49,807 nucleotides of DNA from contig NZ_JAOSZE010000063.1 in assembly GCF_025630775.1 (NCBI RefSeq), positions 1 to 49,807 on the forward strand, in the 5' to 3' direction. The notes under the pieces were generated by a model. That model was given only the letters and a program-made list of their open reading frames with translations. It was not told the origin of the DNA and made no database searches. The number at the start of each line of letters is the position of its first letter. Position 1 is the first letter of the stretch. This document shows positions 1 to 9,491 of this stretch, piece by piece. This DNA comes from Actinoplanes sp. KI2 (GTDB lineage: Bacteria; Actinomycetota; Actinomycetes; Mycobacteriales; Micromonosporaceae). The position numbers were made by a program, and so were the translations under genes.

Positions 1-88
1 GACCCTGTCGATCCTCCCCATGATCATCATCTACGCCATCTTCCAACGACAAATCCAAGCAGGACTGACCGCCGGCGCCGTCAAGTAA
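1..88 (+). CDS. Sugar ABC transporter permease, C-terminal end (partial)
   Basis: Only the last 28 codons are present, ending at TAA 86-88. The visible tail has a hydrophobic stretch (LPMIIIYAIF) followed by QRQIQAGLTAGAVK. That ending is characteristic of MalG/UgpE-type inner-membrane permeases of carbohydrate ABC importers (CUT1 family), where the last helix is followed by a short cytoplasmic tail. The rest of the gene, and presumably its binding protein and partner permease, lie to the left of the window. The substrate cannot be inferred from this fragment. Confidence 0.7.
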   Translation, partial: TLSILPMIIIYAIFQRQIQAGLTAGAVK

Positions 89-143
89 GCAGCGTGGTTC
101 AGCACGGCCCTTCATCACCTTGTACGGGAAAATTGCGGAAGAG

Positions 144-1010
144 TCAGTCGAAGCTGGCCAGATAGGACGCGGCCATGTCCTTGTCGGCGTGGCCCTGCGC
201 GGCCGCCCGGCGGAAGCGCTCGGCGCCGGCCTCGGCCACGTCCAGGCGTACGCCATGGTCTCGGCCCGCATCGACGATCAGGCGGGCGTCCTTCTCGGCC
301 GTGTTCACCGCGAAGCTGGCCGGCGACAGCCGGTCGTCAAGGATGAGCTGTGCCTTCGCGCGGAGATAGCCCAGGTCGAGCGGGCCGCCAGCGATCAGGT
401 CGAAGAACGCGGCCTGGTCGACGCCGAGGCCCTTGGCCAGCGCCAGCGTCTCGGCGGCGCCGTGGGTCACGGCCAGCACCCAGCTGTTGGCGACCAGCTT
501 GAGCCTGGTGGCGCCGGCGTCGGCGGCGTCGGTGCCGGTCCAGGTGGTGCGGGTGCCGACCGCGTCGAAGATCGGCTGCACCGCTGCCCGGTACTCCTCG
601 GGGCCGGCGGCCAGCACGGTCAGCCGGCCGGCCTCGGCGGGCTGGCGGGTGCCGAGGACCGGAGCATCGAAGAAGATCACGCCGCGTTCGGCGGCGGCCG
701 CGGCCAGCTTCGCGACGTCGGCGGGGGCGGAGGTGGTCGACTGGATCCAGTAGGTGCCGGGGCGCAGCGCGGTCGCCGCCTGCTCGATCACCTCGCGCAC
801 GGTGTCGCCGTCGAACAGCATGGTCAGCACGACGTCGGCGTGCCGGACGGCCTCGGCCGGAGTCGCCGCGGTGGGCAGGCCGGTCGCCCGGGCCTTGCCG
901 GGCGTGCGGTTCCACACCGTCACGTCGTGCCCGGCCTTCGCAATGGTGCGGGCCATCGCGGCGCCCATGATCCCGGCACCGAGGACGGCCACGGACAGAC
1001 TCTCGCTCAT
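144..1010 (-). CDS. NAD(P)-dependent oxidoreductase, 3-hydroxyisobutyrate dehydrogenase family
   Basis: A 288-aa protein with an N-terminal Rossmann motif, VAVLGAGIMGAAMARTIAKA (GxGxxG near residues 10-15), then VWNRTPGKA, as in beta-hydroxyacid dehydrogenases (3-hydroxyisobutyrate, tartronate semialdehyde and glyoxylate reductases). The mid-protein segment LKLVANSWVLAV contains the conserved catalytic Lys followed by Asn in the family's K-x3-N arrangement. The ATG at 1010 (protein begins MSESLSVAVLG) fits the family's usual start and is preceded by GATGAGGA; the frame stays open a further 40 codons upstream but that part has no family character. It is divergent from the aldo/keto reductase at 1102. 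The exact hydroxyacid substrate is unknown. Confidence 0.85.
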   Translation of the reverse strand: MSESLSVAVLGAGIMGAAMARTIAKAGHDVTVWNRTPGKARATGLPTAATPAEAVRHADVVLTMLFDGDTVREVIEQAATALRPGTYWIQSTTSAPADVAKLAAAAAERGVIFFDAPVLGTRQPAEAGRLTVLAAGPEEYRAAVQPIFDAVGTRTTWTGTDAADAGATRLKLVANSWVLAVTHGAAETLALAKGLGVDQAAFFDLIAGGPLDLGYLRAKAQLILDDRLSPASFAVNTAEKDARLIVDAGRDHGVRLDVAEAGAERFRRAAAQGHADKDMAASYLASFD

Positions 1011-1101
1011 GTCCTCATCTTGCCCGGAATCGCCATCTTCGACAGTTCGGTGGCGGGCCGTGCTTCGCCGGGGTAGTAACTGTGGTTGGGGAGGAGGACC
1101 C

Positions 1102-1947
1102 ATGAAGAGCCGTCGCATCGGCGACACCACGGTCGGCGCGATCGGGCTCGGCGGGATGCCGATGTCGATCGAGGGGCGGCCCGACGACGAGCGCTCGATC
1201 CGGACGATTCACGCCGCGCTCGACGCAGGCATCACACTGATCGACACGGCCGACTCGTACCACATCCACGCCGACGAGGTCGGCCACAACGAGGTCCTGG
1301 TGGCGCGGGCGCTCGCCTCGTACGGTGGCGACCGCTCGTCCGTCCTGGTCGGCACGAAGGCCGGGCACCTGCGGCCGGGCGACGGCAGCTGGACGATCAA
1401 CGGCTCGCCGTCGTACATTTTCCAGGCATGCGAGGAGTCGCTGAAGCGGCTCGGCGTCGACGCGATCGACCTCTACCAGTACCACCGCCCCGACCCGCGG
1501 GTGCCGTGGGCCGACTCGATCGGCGCGCTCCGCGACCTGCTCGACGCCGGCAAGATCCGGATGGCCGGGGTCTCCAACGCGAACCCGGGGCAGATCCTCG
1601 AGGCCCAGGACATCCTCGGCGGCCGGCTGGTCTCGGTGCAGAACCAGTTCTCCCCGTCGTTCCTGTCCTCGGCGCCCGAGCTCTCCCTCTGCGACTCGCT
1701 GGGGATCGCCTTCCTGTCCTGGTCGCCGCTGGGCGGCATCCGCCGGGCGGGCTCGCTCGGCGGCGGCTTCGTGACGGTCGCCGACCGCTACGGGGTCAGC
1801 CCGCAGCGGGTCTGCCTGGCCTGGCATCTCGCAAAGTCGCCCGTCGTCATCCCGATCCCCGGCGCCAGCCGCCCCGAGACCATCGCCGACTCCGCCCTGG
1901 CCGTCGACCTGACCCTGACCGCCGACGACCTGGCCCTTCTTCCGTGA
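1102..1947 (+). CDS. Aldo/keto reductase
   Basis: A 281-aa (beta/alpha)8 aldo/keto reductase. The catalytic tetrad is visible: Asp48 (LIDTADSY), Tyr53, Lys86 (VGTKAGH) and His128 (LYQYHRPDP). The C-terminal IPIPGASRPETI segment is the usual phosphate/NADPH-binding region. The ATG at 1102 sits 3 nt after a strong GAGGAGGAC ribosome binding site. The next reductase starts 8 bp after the stop, so the two are very likely co-transcribed. It probably reduces small aldehydes or sugar ketones with NADPH; the real substrate is not evident. The neighbouring sugar permease tail hints at carbohydrate metabolism (inference). Confidence 0.9.
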   Translation: MKSRRIGDTTVGAIGLGGMPMSIEGRPDDERSIRTIHAALDAGITLIDTADSYHIHADEVGHNEVLVARALASYGGDRSSVLVGTKAGHLRPGDGSWTINGSPSYIFQACEESLKRLGVDAIDLYQYHRPDPRVPWADSIGALRDLLDAGKIRMAGVSNANPGQILEAQDILGGRLVSVQNQFSPSFLSSAPELSLCDSLGIAFLSWSPLGGIRRAGSLGGGFVTVADRYGVSPQRVCLAWHLAKSPVVIPIPGASRPETIADSALAVDLTLTADDLALLP

Positions 1948-1955
1948 GGACTGCC

Positions 1956-2981
1956 GTGTTCGACGCTTCCGCTGACCGCTACTTGTCGATGGAGTACCGC
2001 CGGACCGGCCGCAGCGGTCTCCGGCTGCCCGCCGTGTCGCTCGGCCTGTGGCACAACTTCGGCGACGACAAGCCGTTCGAGACGCAGCGGGACATCCTGC
2101 GGCGCGCCTTCGACCTCGGCATCACGCACTTCGACCTGGCCAACAACTATGGCCCGCCGTACGGCTCGGCCGAGCGGAACCTCGGCCGGCACCTGCACGC
2201 GGACTTCCACCCCTACCGGGACGAGCTGGTGATCTCCACCAAGGCCGGGTACGACATGTGGCCCGGGCCCTATGGGGAGTGGGGATCGCGGAAGTACCTG
2301 ACCGCGTCGCTCGACCAGTCGCTGCGGCGGATGGGCCTCGACTACGTCGACATCTTCTACTCGCACCGCCTCGATCCCGAAACGCCGCTGGACGAGACGA
2401 TGGGGGCGCTGGCCTCGGCCGTACGCGCCGGCAAGGCCCTCTACGTCGGCATCTCGTCGTACTCGCCGGCCAAGACCGCCGAGGCGGCCGCGATTCTGCG
2501 GGATCTGGGCACGCCGCTGCTGATCCATCAGCCGTCGTACTCGATGCTGAACCGCTGGATCGAGCACGACGGCCTGCTCGACACGCTCGAGTCGGTCGGC
2601 GCCGGGTGCATCGGCTTCTCGCCGTTGGCCCAGGGGATGCTCACCGATCGCTATCTGAACGGCGTGCCGTCGGGCTCGCGGGCCACCGAGCACAAGTCGC
2701 TCTCCGCCGGTCTGCTCTCGCCGGACAACCTGGACAAGATCCGGCAGCTGAACGACATCGCCGCCCGGCGCGGTCAGTCGCTGGCCCAGATGGCGATCGC
2801 CTGGTCGATCCGCGACCCCCGGATGACGTCGGTGGTGCTGGGCGCGAGCAGCGTCGCCCAACTGGAGAACAACGTGGCGTCCCTGAACAACACGTCCTTC
2901 ACGGACGAGGAACTGGCCGAGATCGACAAGTACGCCACCGAGTCCGGCATCAACCTCTGGGCCCGCTCCAGCGAGGCTTGA
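1956..2981 (+). CDS. gpr: Aldo/keto reductase, YghZ/Gpr-like (L-glyceraldehyde 3-phosphate reductase family)
   Basis: A 341-aa aldo/keto reductase that is collinear with E. coli YghZ (Gpr) as I remember it: SGLRLPAVSLGLWHNFG, FDLGITHFDLANNYGPP, STKAGYDMWPGPYG, YVDIFYSHR and GISSYSP are nearly word-for-word. Asp, Tyr, Lys and His of the tetrad lie in HFDLANNY, STKAGY and FYSHR. Gpr reduces L-glyceraldehyde 3-phosphate and detoxifies methylglyoxal. I choose the GTG at 1956 because GAGGA (1946-1950) lies 5 nt upstream and the N-terminal ADRYLSMEYR stretch matches the E. coli N-terminus; ATG 1989 is the alternative. It follows the preceding reductase by 8 bp. Confidence 0.87.
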   Translation: MFDASADRYLSMEYRRTGRSGLRLPAVSLGLWHNFGDDKPFETQRDILRRAFDLGITHFDLANNYGPPYGSAERNLGRHLHADFHPYRDELVISTKAGYDMWPGPYGEWGSRKYLTASLDQSLRRMGLDYVDIFYSHRLDPETPLDETMGALASAVRAGKALYVGISSYSPAKTAEAAAILRDLGTPLLIHQPSYSMLNRWIEHDGLLDTLESVGAGCIGFSPLAQGMLTDRYLNGVPSGSRATEHKSLSAGLLSPDNLDKIRQLNDIAARRGQSLAQMAIAWSIRDPRMTSVVLGASSVAQLENNVASLNNTSFTDEELAEIDKYATESGINLWARSSEA

Positions 2982-3215
2982 TCAGTGCAGGTGTTCGGAC
3001 TCGGCGCGCCGGGCCCGGACCGCCGCCCGGAGAGCCGGCCAAAGACGCAGTTTGCGGCTGCTGTCGCAGGCCGCGAGGAGCCTGGCGAGCGCGTCCCGCT
3101 CCTCCGGCGGGACGGCCGCGATGACAATGACGACCGGCAGCACGGCCGCGACGATCTCGGTCAGGATGAGAACCGCCAGCGCGCCCGCGGCGACGATCAC
3201 AACGTATCCGCTCAT
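2982..3215 (-). CDS. Small membrane protein of unknown function
   Basis: A 77-aa protein with one long hydrophobic segment (about residues 3-35, YVVIVAAGALAVLILTEI and the following VLPVVIVIAAV), then a basic cytoplasmic-type tail rich in Arg and Ala. The ATG at 3215 is preceded by GGAGG at a 5-nt spacing, which argues that it is real. Its stop lies base-to-base against the convergent aldo/keto reductase. I recognise no family. The protein could be a small membrane anchor or regulator; nothing in the sequence decides this. Confidence 0.55.
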   Translation of the reverse strand: MSGYVVIVAAGALAVLILTEIVAAVLPVVIVIAAVPPEERDALARLLAACDSSRKLRLWPALRAAVRARRAESEHLH

Positions 3216-3541
3216 GTCGGCCTCCGATCCTGGTGTCCACCCGGGATCACCGCGCATATGCACCGTGAGGGTTGCGACATCGTCGTCCAGGAGGCTCGCG
3301 ATCACCGACCGTGGATCGGATCGGGAGAACTCGCTACGTCTCCGTGACCCTCACTCCTGAATATGCGCCGCTATGCAGGGATTGGCAATGGCCATGCGCA
3401 TGAGCAAATTTCATCTTGCGAATCCAGTGACTCAGCGTCAGATGTGCGGCCAGGCTCCATATCGGTCCGTGACTCCGGAGTTCTTGTGCGGGTCTCGTCG
3501 TCTGAGTACGTTGAGCAGAAGTTGAATATTCCTAGATCGAC
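3216..3541. other. Gene-free stretch with lower GC
   Basis: This stretch is visibly less GC-rich than its surroundings. It holds short runs such as AAATTTCATC and GAATATTCC, which are unusual in this window. A 60-codon open frame (3363-3545) crosses it without an RBS or recognisable protein. It probably carries upstream control sequence for the small CX4C gene at 3581. No tRNA or hairpin RNA was recognised in it. Confidence 0.5.
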
Positions 3542-3572
3542 TTGACCGTCGGCGTACCGTGCCCGGTATCAT
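3542..3572 (+). promoter_or_regulatory. Promoter of the first CX4C small protein gene (leaderless)
   Basis: A -35-like TTGACC (3542-3547) and a -10-like TATCAT (3567-3572) are separated by 19 bp. The -10 box ends 8 nt before GTG 3581, so the transcription start should fall on or next to the start codon. This gives a leaderless mRNA, which is common in actinomycetes. The paralogous gene at 4784 has the same arrangement, which supports the assignment. Confidence 0.55.
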
Positions 3573-3580
3573 TTTCCCCC

Positions 3581-3820
3581 GTGAACTATGACAACGGGGG
3601 CGTGACGGACACTGTGGTTCCCGCGCCGAAACTGGCTCTGGTCGCCACGCTCTGCGGGGGCGGCAGCTGTCCGACTGTTTACCGGACGGATCGGGGCACC
3701 CTGGTCGTACAGGGCTATACCGTGTCCGCGGACAATGTAGACATCAACCTGCCGGCCGGTGAGCAGTTGGTCGAGATTCCGGCGGAGCTGCTGGCCGCCG
3801 CCCTGCAGGCGGGTGCATAA
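3581..3820 (+). CDS. Small CX4C-motif protein (paralogue 1), function unknown
   Basis: A 79-aa soluble protein with the core CGGGSCPTVYRTDRGT (Cys25 and Cys30), followed by VVQGYTV and a C-terminal LPAGEQLVEIPAELL. The gene at 4784 encodes a clear paralogue, and the DUF5753 regulator sits between them. The GTG at 3581 is chosen because the promoter predicts a transcript beginning there; GTG 3602, preceded by GGGGG, is an alternative giving 72 aa. In other actinomycetes this genomic slot next to an XRE/DUF5753 gene is usually filled by a DUF397 protein, but the DUF397 sequence signature is absent. The CX4C pair could bind metal or act as a redox pair (speculative). Confidence 0.7.
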   Translation: MNYDNGGVTDTVVPAPKLALVATLCGGGSCPTVYRTDRGTLVVQGYTVSADNVDINLPAGEQLVEIPAELLAAALQAGA

Positions 3821-3856
3821 CATAGATTTTGGTGGGCTGGAGGGAGGCGGGCTGCG

Positions 3857-4723
3857 ATGGCCGACTCTCCCGACTTCACCGGCCAGCCCGTCGGGGCGAT
3901 CCTCGCCCGCTGGCGTAAGCAGCGAAGACTGACCGGTCAGGCCTTGGGCGACCGGGTCGGCATGACCCAGAGCCGCATCTCTCGCCTGGAGACCGGGGTC
4001 ATCGCCGCCGAGCCCAGCGACATCCGAGCGCTCGGCAGGGAGCTCGGCGTACCGGCCGACGACGTGGAAAAGGTCGTCGCCATGGTCGAGCGCGTCGACG
4101 AGCGGCTCACCGACTGGCTCCCGGAAAGCCTGGATCTCGCGGAACGACAGGACGAGACGGCGCGGATCGAGAAGCCGGCCAAGGAGATCCGGGTCTTCCA
4201 GCCGGCCGTCGTGCCCGGTCTGGCGCAGACCGACGTCTATGCCCGGGCCGTCCTGTCCGGACTGAAGGATGGGCTGGACGACGCGCGGGTCGCCGACTCC
4301 GCGATCGCGGTGGCCAACGCGGTCAACGCCCGCGTCCAGCGCGCCGGGATCCTTCTTCTGCCCGATCGGTCGTTTCATTTCCTGATGACCGAGCAGGTCC
4401 TGCGGAACCAGGTCTGCGAGCCGGCGGCGATGATCGCGCAGATCGCCCGGCTCCGCGAGCTGGCCGCCTATCCGAACGTCCGCCTGCGGATCATCGGGGA
4501 CGACGCCGAGTTGCCGATCGCGCCGTTCCACGGGTTCTACGTCGCCGACGACCGCTGGGTCAGCGTCGACCTCTTCAACTCGACGCTCAAGGCCCGCGGC
4601 GCCAAAATCGTCCACACCTACCGGCGGGTGTTCGACCTGCTCGAAGCGGTCGCCCTGCCCGACGCCGGCAACATCCTCAACGACTACGAGAAGCGCTACG
4701 CGCGAATGTTGCTGCCGAACTAG
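3857..4723 (+). CDS. XRE-family regulator with DUF5753 domain (WhiJ/Scr1-like)
   Basis: A 288-aa protein. Residues about 10-70 form a Cro/CI helix-turn-helix (LARWRKQRRLTGQALGDRVG, then MTQSRISRLETG). The rest is a DUF5753 domain, recognisable by IRVFQPAVVPGLAQTDVYAR, the FLMTEQVLR segment, and VSVDLFNSTLKARG, with a terminal YEKRYARML. The family includes Streptomyces developmental regulators of the WhiJ type, which normally work with a small BldB/DUF397-type partner. Here two CX4C paralogues flank it, 36 bp upstream and 60 bp downstream. The ATG follows a GGAGGGAGG ribosome binding site. The target genes are not evident. Confidence 0.88.
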   Translation: MADSPDFTGQPVGAILARWRKQRRLTGQALGDRVGMTQSRISRLETGVIAAEPSDIRALGRELGVPADDVEKVVAMVERVDERLTDWLPESLDLAERQDETARIEKPAKEIRVFQPAVVPGLAQTDVYARAVLSGLKDGLDDARVADSAIAVANAVNARVQRAGILLLPDRSFHFLMTEQVLRNQVCEPAAMIAQIARLRELAAYPNVRLRIIGDDAELPIAPFHGFYVADDRWVSVDLFNSTLKARGAKIVHTYRRVFDLLEAVALPDAGNILNDYEKRYARMLLPN

Positions 4724-4747
4724 GGTTTGGCCTGAAATCTTACGCAC

Positions 4748-4777
4748 TTGTCTCGGCTCACCGCGGTTTTCTACCGT
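4748..4777 (+). promoter_or_regulatory. Promoter of the second CX4C small protein gene (leaderless)
   Basis: A -35-like TTGTCT (4748-4753) and a -10-like TACCGT (4772-4777) have an 18-bp spacer. The -10 ends 6 nt before ATG 4784, so transcription should start at the A of the start codon. No Shine-Dalgarno sequence precedes this ATG, consistent with leaderless translation. Confidence 0.5.
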
Positions 4778-4783
4778 GACGGT

Positions 4784-5041
4784 ATGACGAACCACGAGGA
4801 CGCCGACTACCTGGTCGTCGCTGACGGTCCGCCGGTCACCCCGGAGCCTGCCGCGCGACTGGTGATCAGCCTGTGCGGCGGAGGCACCTGTCCGACCGTC
4901 TACACGACCGACCGCGACACCGTGCTGGTGCAGGGCGGCGCGGTCACCGGCATCGCCGTTCCGAACGGCGAGCTGCTCGTCGAGATCCCCCGTGAGCTGC
5001 TGCTCGAGGCGGCCCGCCGGATCGAGCAGCAAGCGGCCTGA
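4784..5041 (+). CDS. Small CX4C-motif protein (paralogue 2), function unknown
   Basis: An 85-aa protein paralogous to the gene at 3581. Both share CGGG(S/T)CPTVY-TDR-T, VQG and an (A/N)GE-LVEIP-ELL ending; here the cysteines are residues 31 and 36. There is no signal peptide or membrane segment. It has its own promoter rather than sharing the regulator's transcript. Having a copy on each side of the regulator suggests that both are partners or targets of it, by analogy with WhiJ/BldB-type modules (inference). No function is known to me. Confidence 0.7.
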   Translation: MTNHEDADYLVVADGPPVTPEPAARLVISLCGGGTCPTVYTTDRDTVLVQGGAVTGIAVPNGELLVEIPRELLLEAARRIEQQAA

Positions 5042-5116
5042 TCCACCTCTCTCCCCGCTCGATGATGCGCGGCCGACCCCGGCGGTGCCTCGCGACGTGC
5101 CGCCAGATCATTGCGG

Positions 5117-5131
5117 CCCGTTCCGAACGGG
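5117..5131 (+). repeat. Short inverted repeat, possible terminator
   Basis: CCCGTT (5117-5122), a 3-nt loop and AACGGG (5126-5131) form a 6-bp hairpin between the CX4C gene and the hydrolase. There is no U-tract. It could be a weak terminator of the upstream gene or an operator for the hydrolase. Confidence 0.3.
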
Positions 5132-5179
5132 TGGCCGGGCGGGGCCGTGCGCGGCGGTTGTGGTCGTTATCGTTCGGGG

Positions 5180-5724
5180 ATGACGGCGAAAGCGATCATC
5201 TTTCATGGCACCGGGGGCAACCCGGATGTGGCGTGGTATCCGTGGCTGGCGGGGCGGCTTCGGGAGCGTGGATTTGCCGTTGAGGTGCCGCACTATCCGG
5301 GGCTGAATGTGGAGCCGATCGGGGAGTTCCTGCCGAAGGTGCTGAGTGCGCATCGGTTCGACGAGGAGACTGTCCTGATCGGGCACTCGGGTGGGGCGGC
5401 GCTGTTGCTGGCGCTGCTGGAGCACCTGGACGTGACGGTGGCGCGGGCGGTTCTGGTGGCCGGGTACTGCACGCCGCCGAACACCTCGGACGAGCCGGTG
5501 CTGCAGGAGAAGTACGACTGGGATGCCATTCGCGCGCACGTGCGGGACATCTACTTCGTCAACTCGGCGGTCGACCCGTACGGCTGCGACGCGGGGCAGG
5601 GGCGGGCCATGTTCGATCGGCTCGGCGGGACGCAGATCGTGCGCAACGACGGGCACTTCGGCGACTACGACCAGCCCTTCGACGAGTTTCCGCTGGTGGA
5701 AGGGCTGGCCGCAGGCGTCGCAAA

Positions 5725-5740
<16 letters not shown>
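5180..5740 (+). CDS. Alpha/beta hydrolase, RBBP9/YdeN type
   Basis: A 186-aa serine hydrolase matching the RBBP9/YdeN family in length and motifs. The N-terminal IIFHGTGGNPDVAWYPWL strand-loop is followed by the nucleophile elbow GHSGG (Ser70), then the acid VDPYGCD (Asp132) and the base DGHFGD (His159), so the triad looks complete. The ATG at 5180 is preceded only by TCGGGG, but the protein has the usual family start. The 3' end overlaps the convergent metH by 16 bp. Physiological substrates of this family in bacteria are mostly unknown. Confidence 0.82.
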
Positions 5741-9372
<3,632 letters not shown>

Positions 9373-9381
9373 ACCGACCCA

Positions 9382-9402
9382 CCTCCGTGGTTGCAACGGA
9401 GG
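9382..9402 (-). promoter_or_regulatory. RBS-sequestering hairpin of the metH SAH riboswitch
   Basis: On the minus strand CCTCCGT (9402 to 9396) can pair perfectly with ACGGAGG (9388 to 9382), a 7-bp stem with a 7-nt loop that buries the metH Shine-Dalgarno GGAGG. The same CCTC bases are needed for the riboswitch pseudoknot. The two structures therefore exclude each other: ligand binding would free the RBS and turn translation on. Confidence 0.7.
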
Positions 9403-9470
9403 CGCCCTTGGTCGGAATTCACCGAGCGAGCGTGGCGGGTGTCACCCCGTTGCAGCGCCTCTCGCTTCGG
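9399..9470 (-). ncRNA. S-adenosylhomocysteine (SAH) riboswitch aptamer
   Basis: Read on the minus strand, the leader has stem P1 made of CCGA-a-GCGAG (9470 to 9461) with CTCGC-TCGG (9430 to 9422), nine pairs with one bulged A. Inside it is the sequence AGGCGCTGCAAC, a small P2 hairpin CGGG/CCCG, and GCCACGCTCG. GAGGCGC just after P1 pairs with GCGCCTC (9405 to 9399) downstream as a pseudoknot. This order (GAGGCGCTGCAAC, hairpin, GCCA-GCTCG, then the pseudoknot strand) matches the known SAH (ahcY-motif) riboswitch, as does its place in front of a homocysteine-consuming gene. The call is from pattern recognition, not a covariance search. Confidence 0.82.
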
Positions 9471-9477
9471 ACCATCC

Positions 9478-9483
9478 AAGGTA
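9478..9483 (-). promoter_or_regulatory. -10 box of the metH promoter
   Basis: TACCTT on the minus strand ends 7 nt before the first base of riboswitch stem P1. That places the predicted transcription start at the aptamer's 5' end. No convincing -35 hexamer was seen. It lies only a few bases downstream of the polymerase gene's stop codon. Confidence 0.4.
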
Positions 9484-9491
9484 CCGCAATC

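Noticed and set aside
3363..3545. A 60-codon open frame in the low-GC gap
   Set aside because: There is no RBS, its composition is unlike coding DNA of this window, and it overlaps the predicted promoter of the next gene.
3581..3820. DUF397 assignment for the small proteins beside the DUF5753 regulator
   Set aside because: The characteristic DUF397 pattern (W-x-KSS-S, then VRDSK and similar) is absent; the shared CGGGxCPTVY core is different.
9382..9470. Cobalamin or SAM riboswitch for metH
   Set aside because: The conserved B12-box and the SAM-I/SAM-IV core sequences are not present. The element is compact with one nested hairpin and a pseudoknot, which fits the SAH class.
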